Below, one piece after another: positions 1 to 8,781 of a DNA stretch of 64,000 nucleotides. The notes beneath the pieces are model-generated. The model was not told where the DNA came from and did no database searches. It saw nothing but the letters and a program-made list of their open reading frames with translations. Source of the DNA: Cognatishimia sp. WU-CL00825. GTDB taxonomy: Bacteria; Pseudomonadota; Alphaproteobacteria; Rhodobacterales; Rhodobacteraceae. The stretch is from contig NZ_BAABWX010000003.1 in NCBI RefSeq assembly GCF_040364665.1, forward strand, positions 1-64,000, read 5' to 3'. Every line of letters starts with the position of its first letter. Within the stretch, counting starts at the first letter, position 1. Both the position numbers and the translations under genes were made by a program.

Positions 1-2
1 TC

Positions 3-167
3 ATCACCGCGTACTGGAGCGCAATCGGCTTGGTGCATCCTGCATTTTTCGTATTCGCGGCGCCCGATCATGCTGCACTTGCATCATCGCAAACTCTATA
101 TCCTGTGATCAGCGTCCCCGAATCCACTAAATCATGCTTTGTGCTGCTTCAGGCAGGCTGGTCATGA
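3..167 (+). CDS. possible 3' end of an unidentified CDS (partial)
   Basis: One frame is open from the left edge to a TGA at 165-167. It reads ITAYWSAIGLVHPAFFVF... and then about 35 further residues. The first 30 codons have the G/C-biased third positions of genuine genes here, and no ribosome-binding site or start lies inside the window, so it could be the tail of a gene that begins upstream. I do not recognise the product. The last 15 codons look less gene-like, so this may be chance. Confidence 0.25.
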   Translation: MTAYWSAIGLVHPAFFVFAAPDHAALASSQTLYPVISVPESTKSCFVLLQAGWS

Positions 168-186
168 AGAATCAAAACGGCAGTCT

Positions 187-220
187 AAAACGCAAAACGC
201 CGACTCAACGAGAGCCGGCG
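187..220 (-). terminator. putative Rho-independent terminator of msrPQ
   Basis: On the minus strand a 9-bp stem with one mismatch (arms 212-220 and 198-206, five-base loop) is followed by TTTTGCGTTTT. It lies 20 bp past the msrQ stop codon, which fits termination of the msrPQ transcript. Confidence 0.5.
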
Positions 221-239
221 CTGCTGGGAAAATCAAAAA

Positions 240-854
240 TCACGCACTGCGACGCGCAGGCACCGGCTTTGGACGCTTGATGCGCAGGCCCAAAAGCAAA
301 ACCACGGACGCCAGATACAGTAGCGGTTCAAGCTGAAAGCCTTTGACCAACATTACAAAATGCAGCCCCCCTAACAGACAGACTGCATAAGTCAGCTTGT
401 GAAGCTTACGCCATTTAGGACCGAGCCGCCGTGCTGATAAATTGTTGCTGGTTATGGCAAGCGGCACCATCAAGACAAAAGCGGCCATACCAACCGTCAC
501 ATAGGGGCGCTTCACAATGTCCGCCCAAATCTGCCCAATCAACTGAACATCCAGAACCAACCACACCAAGAGATGCGCAAAGACATAAGAGAAGGCAATC
601 ACCCCAATCGCGCGGCGAAACTTGATCAGGTTCACCCCAAGATGTTTGCGCATAGGTGTGATCGCGAGGCCGAGGATCAAAAGCTGCAACGCTTTCTCTC
701 CTAGCGCATGCTCTAATCCCTTGACCGGATCAATCCCCAGCCCACCGTTCAGGGCCAGCCAAAACATCCATGCAGGATAGAGTGTGGCAAGCACATACAA
801 CGGCCAGCTGGGCAGCTTGCGCAGGGTTTTGTTGATCCAATCAATCATGATCAA
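240..854 (-). CDS. msrQ: MsrQ, heme-binding membrane subunit of the periplasmic methionine sulfoxide reductase
   Basis: A 204-residue polytopic membrane protein of the ferric-reductase-like family. It contains about six hydrophobic segments with histidines suited to heme ligation ([21 protein letters not shown]). In the MsrPQ system it passes electrons from the quinone pool or flavin to MsrP, which repairs oxidised methionine in periplasmic proteins. Its ATG overlaps the msrP stop codon by 4 bp (ATGA), indicating translational coupling. Length matches the family. Confidence 0.93.
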   Translation of the reverse strand: MIMIDWINKTLRKLPSWPLYVLATLYPAWMFWLALNGGLGIDPVKGLEHALGEKALQLLILGLAITPMRKHLGVNLIKFRRAIGVIAFSYVFAHLLVWLVLDVQLIGQIWADIVKRPYVTVGMAAFVLMVPLAITSNNLSARRLGPKWRKLHKLTYAVCLLGGLHFVMLVKGFQLEPLLYLASVVLLLGLRIKRPKPVPARRSA

Positions 855-1756
855 AAGTTCCGTTTCAGGTCCATGCCTTCGTAGAGGCTTGCGACCTCTG
901 CTTCGTAGCCATTGAACATCAATGTCTCTTTACGTTTTGCGAACAATCCCCCGCCTATTGGGCGTTCAGTGGCCTGTGACCATCGTGGATGATCCACCTT
1001 TGGGTTCACGTTACTATAAAAGCCATACTCTCGGCGGTTGGATTTGTTCCAGCTTGTTGGCGGCTCTTTATCGGTCAGTGTGATTTTCACGATCGATTTG
1101 ATCGACTTAAACCCATACTTCCACGGCACCACCAGTCGCAGAGGGGCACCGTTTTGGTTGGGAATATCTTTGCCATAGATGCCCGTTGCCATCAGCGTCA
1201 GAGGATGCTGTGCCTCGTCCAGTCGCAATCCCTCGACATAGGGCCATTCGAGCACGCCATATTTCTGGCCAATCATTTCTTCGGGTCGATAGAGGGTTTC
1301 AAAGGCCACATATTTTGCCGTGCTTTGAACGCCAGCCATATCCAACAGGTCTTTCAACTCAAACCCGTTCCAAGGCACAACCATCGACCAGGCCTCGACA
1401 CAGCGGAAGCGATAAATCCGCTCCTCGATGGTCATTTGCTGCATGATGTCATCAAAGCCGTAACTGCCAGGACGATCTACCAGGCCTTCGATCTCTACTG
1501 ACCAGCCAGCAGTTGTAAGGCGATGTGCGTGTTTGGCCGGGTCGCTTTTGCCAGTGCCGAATTCATAAAAGTTATTGTACTCGGTTATGTCTTCGTAGCT
1601 GTTAGGCTTCAATGTGGCAGCCTTGGCTTGGGTGCCTGCCAGTGTCGCCAGGCCGAGACCGGCCATGCCGGCCATTATCTGACGACGATTCAGAAAATCG
1701 GCATAGGGTGTTACGTCGCTATGGGTCAGATCATTTGTCCAGCGCTTGGCCATCAT
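851..1756 (-). CDS. msrP: MsrP, periplasmic molybdoenzyme methionine sulfoxide reductase, catalytic subunit
   Basis: A 301-residue sulfite-oxidase-fold protein. A twin-arginine signal is visible at residues 24-46 (RRQIMAG followed by a hydrophobic stretch ending AKA), so it should be exported folded with its molybdopterin cofactor. The molybdenum-ligating cysteine is expected in [13 protein letters not shown] (Cys119). The start is preceded by AAAGGAG; ATG-ATG leaves a one-codon ambiguity. It is first in an operon with msrQ and has its own upstream region of about 145 bp (1757-1902). Confidence 0.94.
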   Translation of the reverse strand: MMAKRWTNDLTHSDVTPYADFLNRRQIMAGMAGLGLATLAGTQAKAATLKPNSYEDITEYNNFYEFGTGKSDPAKHAHRLTTAGWSVEIEGLVDRPGSYGFDDIMQQMTIEERIYRFRCVEAWSMVVPWNGFELKDLLDMAGVQSTAKYVAFETLYRPEEMIGQKYGVLEWPYVEGLRLDEAQHPLTLMATGIYGKDIPNQNGAPLRLVVPWKYGFKSIKSIVKITLTDKEPPTSWNKSNRREYGFYSNVNPKVDHPRWSQATERPIGGGLFAKRKETLMFNGYEAEVASLYEGMDLKRNF

Positions 1757-1902
1757 TCACTCCTTTGTGGTTAAGAGTGATGTAGTCTAGGCGCGATAAC
1801 ATTCCAAACCACGTTGAATAACGATGCGGTGGGTGAGTTGTAACATTTGTGGATCTTGCCTGCGGTCCGACGGGCAAACTCTGTCGCGTAAAGGACCATG
1901 AA

Positions 1903-3399
1903 CTAGGGTTCAGGATAAAGCTGACTCATGCGTTCCGAACGTCCAGTGTCTTGGACCAAACGCACATGATTGCGGCGTAGTTGTCGGGGTTCTGATACGC
2001 CCACGGAATGCGCAATAATCTCTACTTCTTTGACCACGCCCTTAGCATAGGCCGCAACGCGTTCAAATTTTACCTTTGGTACCAATCCCTTATGGAACCG
2101 AGGGTCATGGGTGGTAATACCTGTGGGACACGTGTTTTTGCTACACTTAAGCGCCTGGATGCAACCAAGTGAAAACATGAAGCCTCGGGCGGAGGTTATG
2201 AAGTCGGCACCGGCGGCTAAGGCCCATGCAACATCTCCGGGATTGATCAATTTGCCGCTGGCGATGATGCGGATGCGCGAATCAAACCCGTATTTCTTGC
2301 GCAGATCCACAACCCGGGGCAGAGCCTCGCGGATCGACATGCCCACCAGATCCATCAGAGGCATGGGCGCAGCACCTGTGCCGCCTTCGCCGCCATCGAT
2401 CGTGATAAAATCCGGAGCCGAAGCCGCACCGCGTTTGGCGATGGTTTCAAACAACGCCTGCACACTGTCAGGAGATCCAACCACCAGCTTTATGCCCACG
2501 GGTTTGCCCGTCACCTCGCGAATACGGGCAATCATATCCAGCAACTCGTCATCATTGCTGATCTCGGGATGCCGGTTTGGAGAGATAGAGCTTTTGCCCT
2601 CTGGAATACCACGGATGGCCGCGATTTCCTTGGTGACCTTGCCACCCGGCAGAATGCCGCCCTTGCCCGGTTTGGCCCCCTGAGAAAGCTTGAGTTCAAA
2701 CATGCGCACTTGCGCATGCGCGGCGACCTCGCGCAGTTTTTCGTCCGACAAATTGCCCTCAGCATCGCGCACACCATATTTTGCAGTCCCAATCTGAAAA
2801 ACGATGTCACAACCGCCTTCAAGGTGATAGGGCGACAGGCCACCTTCGCCTGTATTCATCCAAACCCCTGATTTTGCTGCCCCTTTAGAAAGCGCTTGCA
2901 CAGCGGGTTTTGAAAGCGCGCCGAAACTCATACCAGAGATATTAAAGAAAGAGGGCGCGGCAAAAGGCGTTTTGGCCCCTGCCCCTATGACCAAAGCCGT
3001 GCTGGCCGCAAACTGATTGTCCAGCGGTGGATAGGCTGCGTTTACAAAGATGGGTGTGCCCACCACAGTCAGATTGCGCGTCGAGCCAAATGAAAGCGTA
3101 TTGCTCTTATCTTGGGACGCCCGTTTGACCCAGTCGCGCTGTGCGCGATTGAACGGGAGTTCCTCGCGGTCCATCGCAAAGAAGTACTGGCGAAAGAATT
3201 CGCCCAGTTCGGTAAACAGATGACGAAACCGCCCGATCACCGGATAGTTGCGGCGCACCGCGTCGCCAGTTTGGCTGCGATCAATCACAAAAAGCACCAT
3301 GGCCACAAGAACCATCACCCCAACCATGAACACAAAGATCAAAGCGAGGATCTGCAGAATATCGACGGTCATTTCCATAGTGTCTTGCATAATTCCCAT
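1903..3399 (-). CDS. FMN-binding glutamate-synthase-domain protein with N-terminal membrane anchor
   Basis: A 498-residue protein. Residues about 10-40 form a transmembrane helix; the rest is the FMN/Fe-S domain of glutamate synthase, with GEGGLSPYH, KLSQGAKPGKGG, ITIDGGEGGTGAAP and a cysteine cluster CIQALKCSKNTC that should bind a 3Fe-4S centre. The glutamine amidotransferase domain and the C-terminal beta-helix of GltB are absent, so it cannot be a complete glutamate synthase. The natural substrate of this stand-alone family is not established. It is monocistronic, behind an AT-rich region carrying TTGTAC repeats. Confidence 0.85.
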   Translation of the reverse strand: MGIMQDTMEMTVDILQILALIFVFMVGVMVLVAMVLFVIDRSQTGDAVRRNYPVIGRFRHLFTELGEFFRQYFFAMDREELPFNRAQRDWVKRASQDKSNTLSFGSTRNLTVVGTPIFVNAAYPPLDNQFAASTALVIGAGAKTPFAAPSFFNISGMSFGALSKPAVQALSKGAAKSGVWMNTGEGGLSPYHLEGGCDIVFQIGTAKYGVRDAEGNLSDEKLREVAAHAQVRMFELKLSQGAKPGKGGILPGGKVTKEIAAIRGIPEGKSSISPNRHPEISNDDELLDMIARIREVTGKPVGIKLVVGSPDSVQALFETIAKRGAASAPDFITIDGGEGGTGAAPMPLMDLVGMSIREALPRVVDLRKKYGFDSRIRIIASGKLINPGDVAWALAAGADFITSARGFMFSLGCIQALKCSKNTCPTGITTHDPRFHKGLVPKVKFERVAAYAKGVVKEVEIIAHSVGVSEPRQLRRNHVRLVQDTGRSERMSQLYPEP

Positions 3400-3543
3400 C
3401 CGTTTTTGCTTACAGATACCCTGAGTTTTTCGCGGCGAACCTGCAAGTCACAAAGCTGACAGCGCCTGACCAGCCTCTGATCAGAAATTGGTCAAGAGCG
3501 GATTTTGCACGCCGCAACGGGCGCAGGCTTCAGGTTTGGTTAT

Positions 3544-3579
3544 TTGTACAATTTGTACGTTTGAAGGGCTGAATTGTAC
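3544..3579. promoter_or_regulatory. TTGTAC repeats; candidate operator of the downstream flavoprotein gene
   Basis: A perfect inverted repeat GTACAA-T-TTGTAC lies at 3546-3558, overlapping the palindrome TTGTACAA at 3544-3551. A third half-site AATTGTAC is at 3572-3579. The cluster sits between the OsmC terminator and the gene that starts at 3399, so it is placed to control that gene. The binding protein is unknown. Confidence 0.4.
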
Positions 3580-3606
3580 GATTCGCACTGAAGACCAGCA
3601 CAGTTC

Positions 3607-3640
3607 AAAAATGCAAAAGGGCCGAGGATCATCCCCGGCC
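3607..3640 (-). terminator. Rho-independent terminator after the ABC transporter/OsmC operon
   Basis: On the minus strand a 9-bp stem with one mismatch (3632-3640 pairing with 3620-3628, loop TGA) is followed by CTTTTGCATTTTT. It lies about 35 bp past the OsmC stop codon and probably ends the whole operon that starts near 9.9 kb. Confidence 0.7.
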
Positions 3641-3673
3641 AATTTCTGGTTTCGCAATGCTGTCTGTTTGGCG

Positions 3674-4132
3674 CTACACGTGCCGTACCCAGCTCTCTTG
3701 AATCTCGCAGCCCGCACGTCGCAGTAATACAGACACCGGACATTTTTCACCGGTGATACGTGCCAGTTCAGCGATTTTCGCGTCACTGGCATCGGTGTCC
3801 AATCGCACCGTCAATTCGATCACCGGAAAAGGTGTGCCGATTTCAGCCTTGCCAAAAACGCCGCGCGTATCGAAATGACCACTGACGTCAAAATCCATAT
3901 TGCGAATTTTCATTTTCAATAGACCCGCAACATAATTGGCGATGACATTTGTGCAGCCCAAAAACGACGACAACATGGTCTCAAGCGGAGTGGCAAACAA
4001 ATCGGTGCCCCCCCGTTCCGGGGGTTCATCAGTGGTGATCACCTTGCCGCGTGCCACCATTTCGGTGCGCGCATGGGTAACGGTGTGACCTTTCACATCT
4101 ATTTTGAAGAGGTCAGGCATGACATGTGCCAT
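3674..4132 (-). CDS. OsmC/Ohr family protein
   Basis: A 152-residue OsmC-family protein. The two redox cysteines of the family are present, in SSFLGCTNVI and in GEKCPVSVLLRRAGC. OsmC/Ohr proteins are thiol peroxidases acting on organic hydroperoxides, though this YhfA-like subgroup is poorly characterised. The start follows AAGGAG. It lies 14 bp behind the livF-type gene and ahead of the operon's terminator, so it is the last gene of the tautomerase/lactonase/ABC operon. That suggests it deals with a reactive substrate or by-product of the pathway (inference). Confidence 0.85.
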   Translation of the reverse strand: MAHVMPDLFKIDVKGHTVTHARTEMVARGKVITTDEPPERGGTDLFATPLETMLSSFLGCTNVIANYVAGLLKMKIRNMDFDVSGHFDTRGVFGKAEIGTPFPVIELTVRLDTDASDAKIAELARITGEKCPVSVLLRRAGCEIQESWVRHV

Positions 4133-4146
4133 GGGATACTCCTTGG

Positions 4147-4851
4147 TTAAACTGTCAGGTAGCGTTTGACGAGATCAGGATTTGCGCGCACCTCATCCGG
4201 CGTGCCCTCGTATTTGACCTCGCCTTTTTCAAGGATGTAGACGCGATCACTGAGATCGAGCACAAAGTTCAGGTTTTGCTCGGCCAAGATCAACGACAAG
4301 CCCCGCGATTTCAGTTCGGCAATCTGCTCTTGCAACTTGTCCACCACCAGAGGCGCAAGCCCTTCGGAGGGTTCGTCCAGCAAGAGGATGTCAGGATTGC
4401 CCATTAAAGAGCGCGCGATCGTCAGCATTTGCTGCTGGCCGCCTGACAAATAGCCGCCTTTGCGTTCGCCAAATGTTTTTAATTCGGGAAACAGCGCATA
4501 GACCTGCTCTTCATCCCATTCATTGTCCTTGCCACGGGACCGGCGGGCAATGTCGAGATTTTCCCAAACGGTGAGTTCAGGGAACACCCGGCGATCTTCG
4601 GGCACAAAGCCAATGCCAAGGCGCGCTATATCGTAGGTCGCTTTGCCGACGATATCCTGACCACGCCATTTGATATTACCCTTGCGCGGCGGCGTCAGAC
4701 CATTGATCGACCGCATCGTTGTGCTTTTGCCAACGCCGTTGCGGCCCAAAAGCCCGATGCATTCACCGTCTTCGACTTTGATGTCGATGCCAAACAAAAC
4801 TTCGGAGATCCCATAGGCGGTGTGGATTCCGTTAACTTCAAGCAGCGTCAT
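4147..4851 (-). CDS. LivF-type ABC transporter ATP-binding protein (cluster 1)
   Basis: A 234-residue nucleotide-binding domain of the branched-chain amino acid/amide importer (HAAT) type. It has Walker A GRNGVGKST, signature LSGGQQQM, Walker B ILLLDEP and the switch histidine position replaced by LAEQN, as is normal for LivF. I chose the ATG at 4851 because GGGGAG lies 7 nt upstream; a GTG at 4866 is also in frame. The start overlaps the end of the LivG-type gene. It energises the importer together with LivG. Substrate unknown. Confidence 0.9.
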   Translation of the reverse strand: MTLLEVNGIHTAYGISEVLFGIDIKVEDGECIGLLGRNGVGKSTTMRSINGLTPPRKGNIKWRGQDIVGKATYDIARLGIGFVPEDRRVFPELTVWENLDIARRSRGKDNEWDEEQVYALFPELKTFGERKGGYLSGGQQQMLTIARSLMGNPDILLLDEPSEGLAPLVVDKLQEQIAELKSRGLSLILAEQNLNFVLDLSDRVYILEKGEVKYEGTPDEVRANPDLVKRYLTV

Positions 4852-5587
4852 CAGCGTGCTCCCCAAGATAGATGCGCCGCACTTCGGCGTCGTTGCGCAC
4901 GTCTTCTGGGCTGCCTGTTGCGATCAACTCGCCGTGGTGCAGCACCGACATTCGGTCAGCAATGGCAAAGACCACCGCCATATCGTGCTCTGTGAACAAC
5001 AACGTAAGCTTGCGCTTGGCGGCGATGTCGCCGATCAGTCCAATTGAATCGATGGTTTCTTGTGGCGACATGCCAGCTGTTGGCTCATCCAGAAGCAAAA
5101 GATCAGGCTCTGACGACAAGGCAATCGCCAACTCGAGCTGCTTTTGCTTGCCGTAGGACATCAGCCCGGCGGTGGTTTGAGCCTCTTCGGTCAGATTGAC
5201 CAATTCCAACATGCGATGGGTCTCGTCTCGAAACAGTTCTGCGCCGGGTCGGAAGAGATGAAACATCATGCCCCGGTCTGCAATAAAGGCCACTTGCACG
5301 TTTTCAAACACCGACAGCTTTGGATAGATGTTGATCCGCTGGAAGGACCGCGCGATACCAAGCTTTACAATCTTACTTGGGGAATAGCCGGTGATCATCT
5401 CGTCCTTGTAGTGGACCTTGCCGCTTGTGGGTTTCAACTGTCCGGTGAGGCAATTGAAAAATGTGGTTTTCCCAGCCCCATTGGGGCCAAGCACCGCATG
5501 TTTTTCGCCTTCTTGCAGCTCCAGACCGCTGACGTTCAGTGCCTGGAAGCCGGAGAAGTTCATACCGAGATTTTCGATCTTGAGCAT
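4838..5587 (-). CDS. LivG-type ABC transporter ATP-binding protein (cluster 1)
   Basis: A 249-residue ATPase subunit with Walker A GPNGAGKTT, signature SYGKQKQLELA, Walker B LLLLDEP and the switch region FTEHDM. The frame is open about 190 bp further upstream, but the ATG at 5587 begins the conserved MLKIENLGMNF and sits 4 bp past the LivM-type stop. It is the fourth of five importer genes and overlaps livF, so translation is coupled. Confidence 0.9.
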   Translation of the reverse strand: MLKIENLGMNFSGFQALNVSGLELQEGEKHAVLGPNGAGKTTFFNCLTGQLKPTSGKVHYKDEMITGYSPSKIVKLGIARSFQRINIYPKLSVFENVQVAFIADRGMMFHLFRPGAELFRDETHRMLELVNLTEEAQTTAGLMSYGKQKQLELAIALSSEPDLLLLDEPTAGMSPQETIDSIGLIGDIAAKRKLTLLFTEHDMAVVFAIADRMSVLHHGELIATGSPEDVRNDAEVRRIYLGEHADDAA

Positions 5588-5591
5588 CGGG

Positions 5592-6521
5592 TTAATCCTT
5601 TTTGCCAGAACGTTTGCCGAGGACCCCGGTGAGGCCTTCCGGGAAGAAGAACAGGATACACAACAAGATGATGCCCAGAACGGTTGGCCAATAGACGGTC
5701 CATTCGGTGATGAAGCGATCCAGCAGCAGCAAGACAGCTGCGCCAACGGCGGGGCCAATAAAGGTGCCCACCCCTCCAAGGATCGACATGATCATGACCT
5801 CGGCGGATTGCGTCCACCAGGCGCTTTCTACAAAGACCGCATGGTTGAACATGGTGAACAGGGCCCCGGCGACACCTGCGAAGGTGCCCGACAGAACAAA
5901 GGCGACGAGTTGGACTTGGCGCACGTTGACGCCGATGAATTCCGCGCGATTGCGATTTTCGCGGGTGGCGACAAGGGTGAAGCCATAGGCAGAGTTGACG
6001 ATGCGCCAAAGAAGGTAGGCGCTGAGGACAACAACCGCGAGGGCGAAGTAGAAGAAGCGTTTGGGCTCGTCTAGGAAATCTGGCACGTTCACACCGATGA
6101 AGCCCGTGTCTCCCCCGGTCACGGCGGCCCATTTGAAGGCGATGGCCCAGACCAGCTGTGCAAAGGCCAGTGTCAGCATGGCGAAATAGATTTCAGTCAG
6201 ACGGGTGCAGAAATAGCCAATCACAAAGGCCACAACGCCGCTGATTGCTATGGCAATCGGGAAGGCGACAAGCAAAGGCCAGTTTAACGTGGTCAGCAAG
6301 ATTGCACAGGCATAGGCGCCAATGGCGAAATAGGCTGCATGACCAAAGGAGATCATACCTCCGAATCCGAGCAGCAGATTAAAGCTGAGGGCAAAGAGCG
6401 CGAAGATCAGGATCTCTGTAATGAGATAGACCATATAGAGGCTGCCAAGCATTGGGACCAAGAGCAGAGCCAATACGACCGCCCCAGCGATCAAAAGTTT
6501 ATGTTTGTTGGTCAAAGTCAT
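5592..6521 (-). CDS. LivM-type ABC transporter permease (cluster 1)
   Basis: A 309-residue polytopic membrane protein of the branched-chain-type permease family, with the diagnostic segment FNLLLGFGGMISFGHAAYF and a later IMSILGGVGTFIGPAVGA loop that contacts the ATPases. It starts 1 bp after the LivH-type stop codon and ends 4 bp before the LivG-type gene, so it belongs to a tightly packed operon. It forms the membrane channel with LivH. Confidence 0.9.
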   Translation of the reverse strand: MTLTNKHKLLIAGAVVLALLLVPMLGSLYMVYLITEILIFALFALSFNLLLGFGGMISFGHAAYFAIGAYACAILLTTLNWPLLVAFPIAIAISGVVAFVIGYFCTRLTEIYFAMLTLAFAQLVWAIAFKWAAVTGGDTGFIGVNVPDFLDEPKRFFYFALAVVVLSAYLLWRIVNSAYGFTLVATRENRNRAEFIGVNVRQVQLVAFVLSGTFAGVAGALFTMFNHAVFVESAWWTQSAEVMIMSILGGVGTFIGPAVGAAVLLLLDRFITEWTVYWPTVLGIILLCILFFFPEGLTGVLGKRSGKKD

Positions 6522-6522
6522 G

Positions 6523-7413
6523 TTATTCAGCCTCCGGTTTGCCCAACAGGCCCCAAGGGCGAATGAGCAGAACCAAGATCATCATCAAATAGATCAAAAC
6601 GATTTCAAAACTCGGAACCAGCATCACGCCAAAAGAGTTCAGCAGTCCGAGGATCAGGGCCCCAAGAAAGGCACCACCAAGACTGCCCATGCCGCCAATG
6701 ATGACGATGATGAAACACTGCACGATGATTTCGGCATCCATGCCTTGCGACAAAGCCACCGCAGGCGCGGCCAAGGCGCCGCCGAGGCCGGCCAGGGCAG
6801 AGCCTGCCATAAAGACCAGCATATAGATGCGCCCCACGTTAATCCCCAGGGATTCCAGCATCTCGCGATCCTGACGCGCGGCGCGCACAAAGCGGCCAGA
6901 CCGGGTTCGGTTCACAAAATACCACATGCCAATCGCAACAAGCACGCCTACGAAACAAAGAAACAGACGGTAAGACGGGTAATATGCGATGCCCAGATTA
7001 ACAGCGCCTTTGAAGCCCGCTGGCAAAGACACCGACAGAACCTGTGTGCCCCAGGTCACGCGAACAAGGTCGCCGACAATCATGACAAGCGCAAAGGTAA
7101 AGAGCAGTTGGTATAGGTGATCGCGATCATACAGGTGGCGCAACATTGTGCGTTCCACCACATAGGCCATGGCCGCAAGCGCGATGGCAGAACCTATCGC
7201 CGCAAACCAAAAGCCACCGGGAATGCCGGAAAAGGCATTCACCAGCGAAAAACACACATAGCCGCCCAGCATATAGAATGCGCCGTGGGCAAAGTTGAGT
7301 ACCCTTAAGACACCCAGGATCAGAGTCAGACCCGCGGCGATCACAAAGAGCGACATGCCGAGCGAAAGGCCATTCAACAGCTGAATGAATAGGAGAACCG
7401 GATTATTGAACAT
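6523..7413 (-). CDS. LivH-type ABC transporter permease (cluster 1)
   Basis: A 296-residue membrane protein with the LivH hallmark LTLILGVLRVLNFAHGAFYMLG near the N-terminus and the coupling segment VIIGGMGSLGGAFLGA near residue 240. It pairs with the following LivM-type permease. It is separated from the upstream binding-protein gene by 95 bp that hold a strong stem-loop, a common way to make more binding protein than permease. Confidence 0.9.
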   Translation of the reverse strand: MFNNPVLLFIQLLNGLSLGMSLFVIAAGLTLILGVLRVLNFAHGAFYMLGGYVCFSLVNAFSGIPGGFWFAAIGSAIALAAMAYVVERTMLRHLYDRDHLYQLLFTFALVMIVGDLVRVTWGTQVLSVSLPAGFKGAVNLGIAYYPSYRLFLCFVGVLVAIGMWYFVNRTRSGRFVRAARQDREMLESLGINVGRIYMLVFMAGSALAGLGGALAAPAVALSQGMDAEIIVQCFIIVIIGGMGSLGGAFLGALILGLLNSFGVMLVPSFEIVLIYLMMILVLLIRPWGLLGKPEAE

Positions 7414-7449
7414 TCGTCAGGATCCAAGAGTTCGAGTCAAAGAAAAGTG

Positions 7450-7495
7450 GGTCGGCCGAAACGTCCATGGGAGGTGACGTTATGTTCGGCCGACC
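7450..7495 (-). promoter_or_regulatory. intercistronic stem-loop behind the binding-protein gene
   Basis: A perfect 11-bp stem (7485-7495 pairing with 7450-7460) encloses a 24-nt loop whose AACGT and ACGTT can pair further. On the minus strand it is followed by CACTTTTCTTTG. It lies between the binding-protein and LivH-type genes, where such structures protect the 3' end of the upstream message or cause partial termination. Confidence 0.65.
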
Positions 7496-7508
7496 AAGCA
7501 GAAGTAGA

Positions 7509-8711
7509 TTAGTCCATCAAATCATCTGCTGGGATGTATTCCACAGGTTTCATCATCCGATATGGATAGGACGCATCTTCAGATTGTTTCATCTGACCCC
7601 AGAACTGACCGCGGTTGGCCTGATGATCAGACGCCCGCATGGATTGTTCCCCAATCGGAGTGTCGATCGATAGGCCTTCAAGCGAGGCAATCACAGCGTC
7701 AGTATCTGCGCTGCCGGCTTTGGCAATGGCAGAGGTGACCCATTGTGCGGCCACATATCCGACAACTGGCCATGACGGCGTGTTGTCGCCCTGCGCCTTG
7801 TCCTGAACGATTTTTACAAAATCGTTATGCGCCGGAGTGTCTGGAAAGTAGAATAACTCGTAAGAGTTTGCCCAGATACCTTCTGGCATGTCTTCCCCCA
7901 TCTGCTCAGCCGTCTCTGGAGAGCCAACTTCGCCAGCGGTGATGTAGTTCACCTGATTGAAGAAACCAAACGGGGCCGCCTGTTTAGCGAATGCTGGGAA
8001 CAGGCCAGCCCAAACACCAGAAAAGACGGTGTCACAGCCCGAAGCCATTACGTTGGTAATATGGGCTGTGTAGTCTGTGGTGCCGTTCTTTGGCCATTCC
8101 TGCGCAACAATCTCCGCATCCGGCGCGATCTTTGCTATATGCGCGCTGAAGGCTTCGTTCAGGCTGTGGCCATAAGAGTAGTCCATCAGGATTGTACAGA
8201 TTTTCTCTGCGCCAAGGCGTTCGGCTATCACCGCGCCAGACTTGCCCTCGGTATTGGTGTTGGCTGCCGCGCGGAAAACATATTTGTGGAAGTTTTCAGC
8301 AGAGGTCATTTGTGTGGATTTTGGAATGGCCGCCACATAGATGGTTTCTTGCTGACGCGCGACTTCTGAAATCGCCTGACCAACAGAAGAGCTGACACCG
8401 CCCACTAAGAAGTCTGCATTTTCCCGCGTCACCAGCTCGCGTGCCATCGCTGTGGCTTCGGCGGGGTCACACTTGGAATCACGGTGAACAACTTCAACCT
8501 GTTTGCCGTTTAAGCCACCCGCCGCATTGATTTCATCAACGAGAATATGCGTGCCCAGCAGCGCGTTTTCCCCAATCAGCTGGCATGGCCCAGACGTTGG
8601 GTACAGCGCGCCAATTGTGATAACGTCATCAGACGCCATCGCAAAGGTTGGTACCGCCACGGTCATGGATAGCGCTGCCAAAGTCCCAATAGTTTTCTTA
8701 TTCATTTGCAT
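7509..8711 (-). CDS. periplasmic substrate-binding protein of the branched-chain-type ABC transporter (cluster 1)
   Basis: A 400-residue binding protein. The signal peptide covers about residues 1-26 (KK, hydrophobic core, AMA-S), then ITIGALYPTSGPCQLIGEN, which is the ligand-binding start of the Peripla_BP_6 (LivK/urea/amide) family. Two cysteines (PTSGPC and SKCDP) are of the kind that form a disulfide in this family. The ATG at 8711 has AGGGAGGA upstream. The ligand cannot be read from sequence. Because a lactonase and a tautomerase precede it in the same direction, an organic acid is as likely as an amino acid. Confidence 0.88.
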   Translation of the reverse strand: MQMNKKTIGTLAALSMTVAVPTFAMASDDVITIGALYPTSGPCQLIGENALLGTHILVDEINAAGGLNGKQVEVVHRDSKCDPAEATAMARELVTRENADFLVGGVSSSVGQAISEVARQQETIYVAAIPKSTQMTSAENFHKYVFRAAANTNTEGKSGAVIAERLGAEKICTILMDYSYGHSLNEAFSAHIAKIAPDAEIVAQEWPKNGTTDYTAHITNVMASGCDTVFSGVWAGLFPAFAKQAAPFGFFNQVNYITAGEVGSPETAEQMGEDMPEGIWANSYELFYFPDTPAHNDFVKIVQDKAQGDNTPSWPVVGYVAAQWVTSAIAKAGSADTDAVIASLEGLSIDTPIGEQSMRASDHQANRGQFWGQMKQSEDASYPYRMMKPVEYIPADDLMD

Positions 8712-8781
8712 GTCTTCCTCCCTAGTTGTCAAACTAACTTAGTTATTGGACCAAAGACTCCTCTTCTCTGGCCTTGATGGT

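Noticed and set aside
3481..3792. Open frame of 103 codons on the minus strand after the OsmC gene
   Set aside because: It overlaps the OsmC C-terminus in another frame and runs across the terminator and the TTGTAC repeats.
4838..5779. LivG-type gene extended upstream to 5779
   Set aside because: The extra 64 residues (rich in Cys, Ser and Pro) lie over the LivM gene in another frame; the ATG at 5587 begins the conserved fold.
5418..6074. Open frame of 218 codons antisense to the LivG/LivM genes
   Set aside because: Low-complexity translation (Asp/Gly/Glu runs) typical of the reverse strand of membrane-protein genes.
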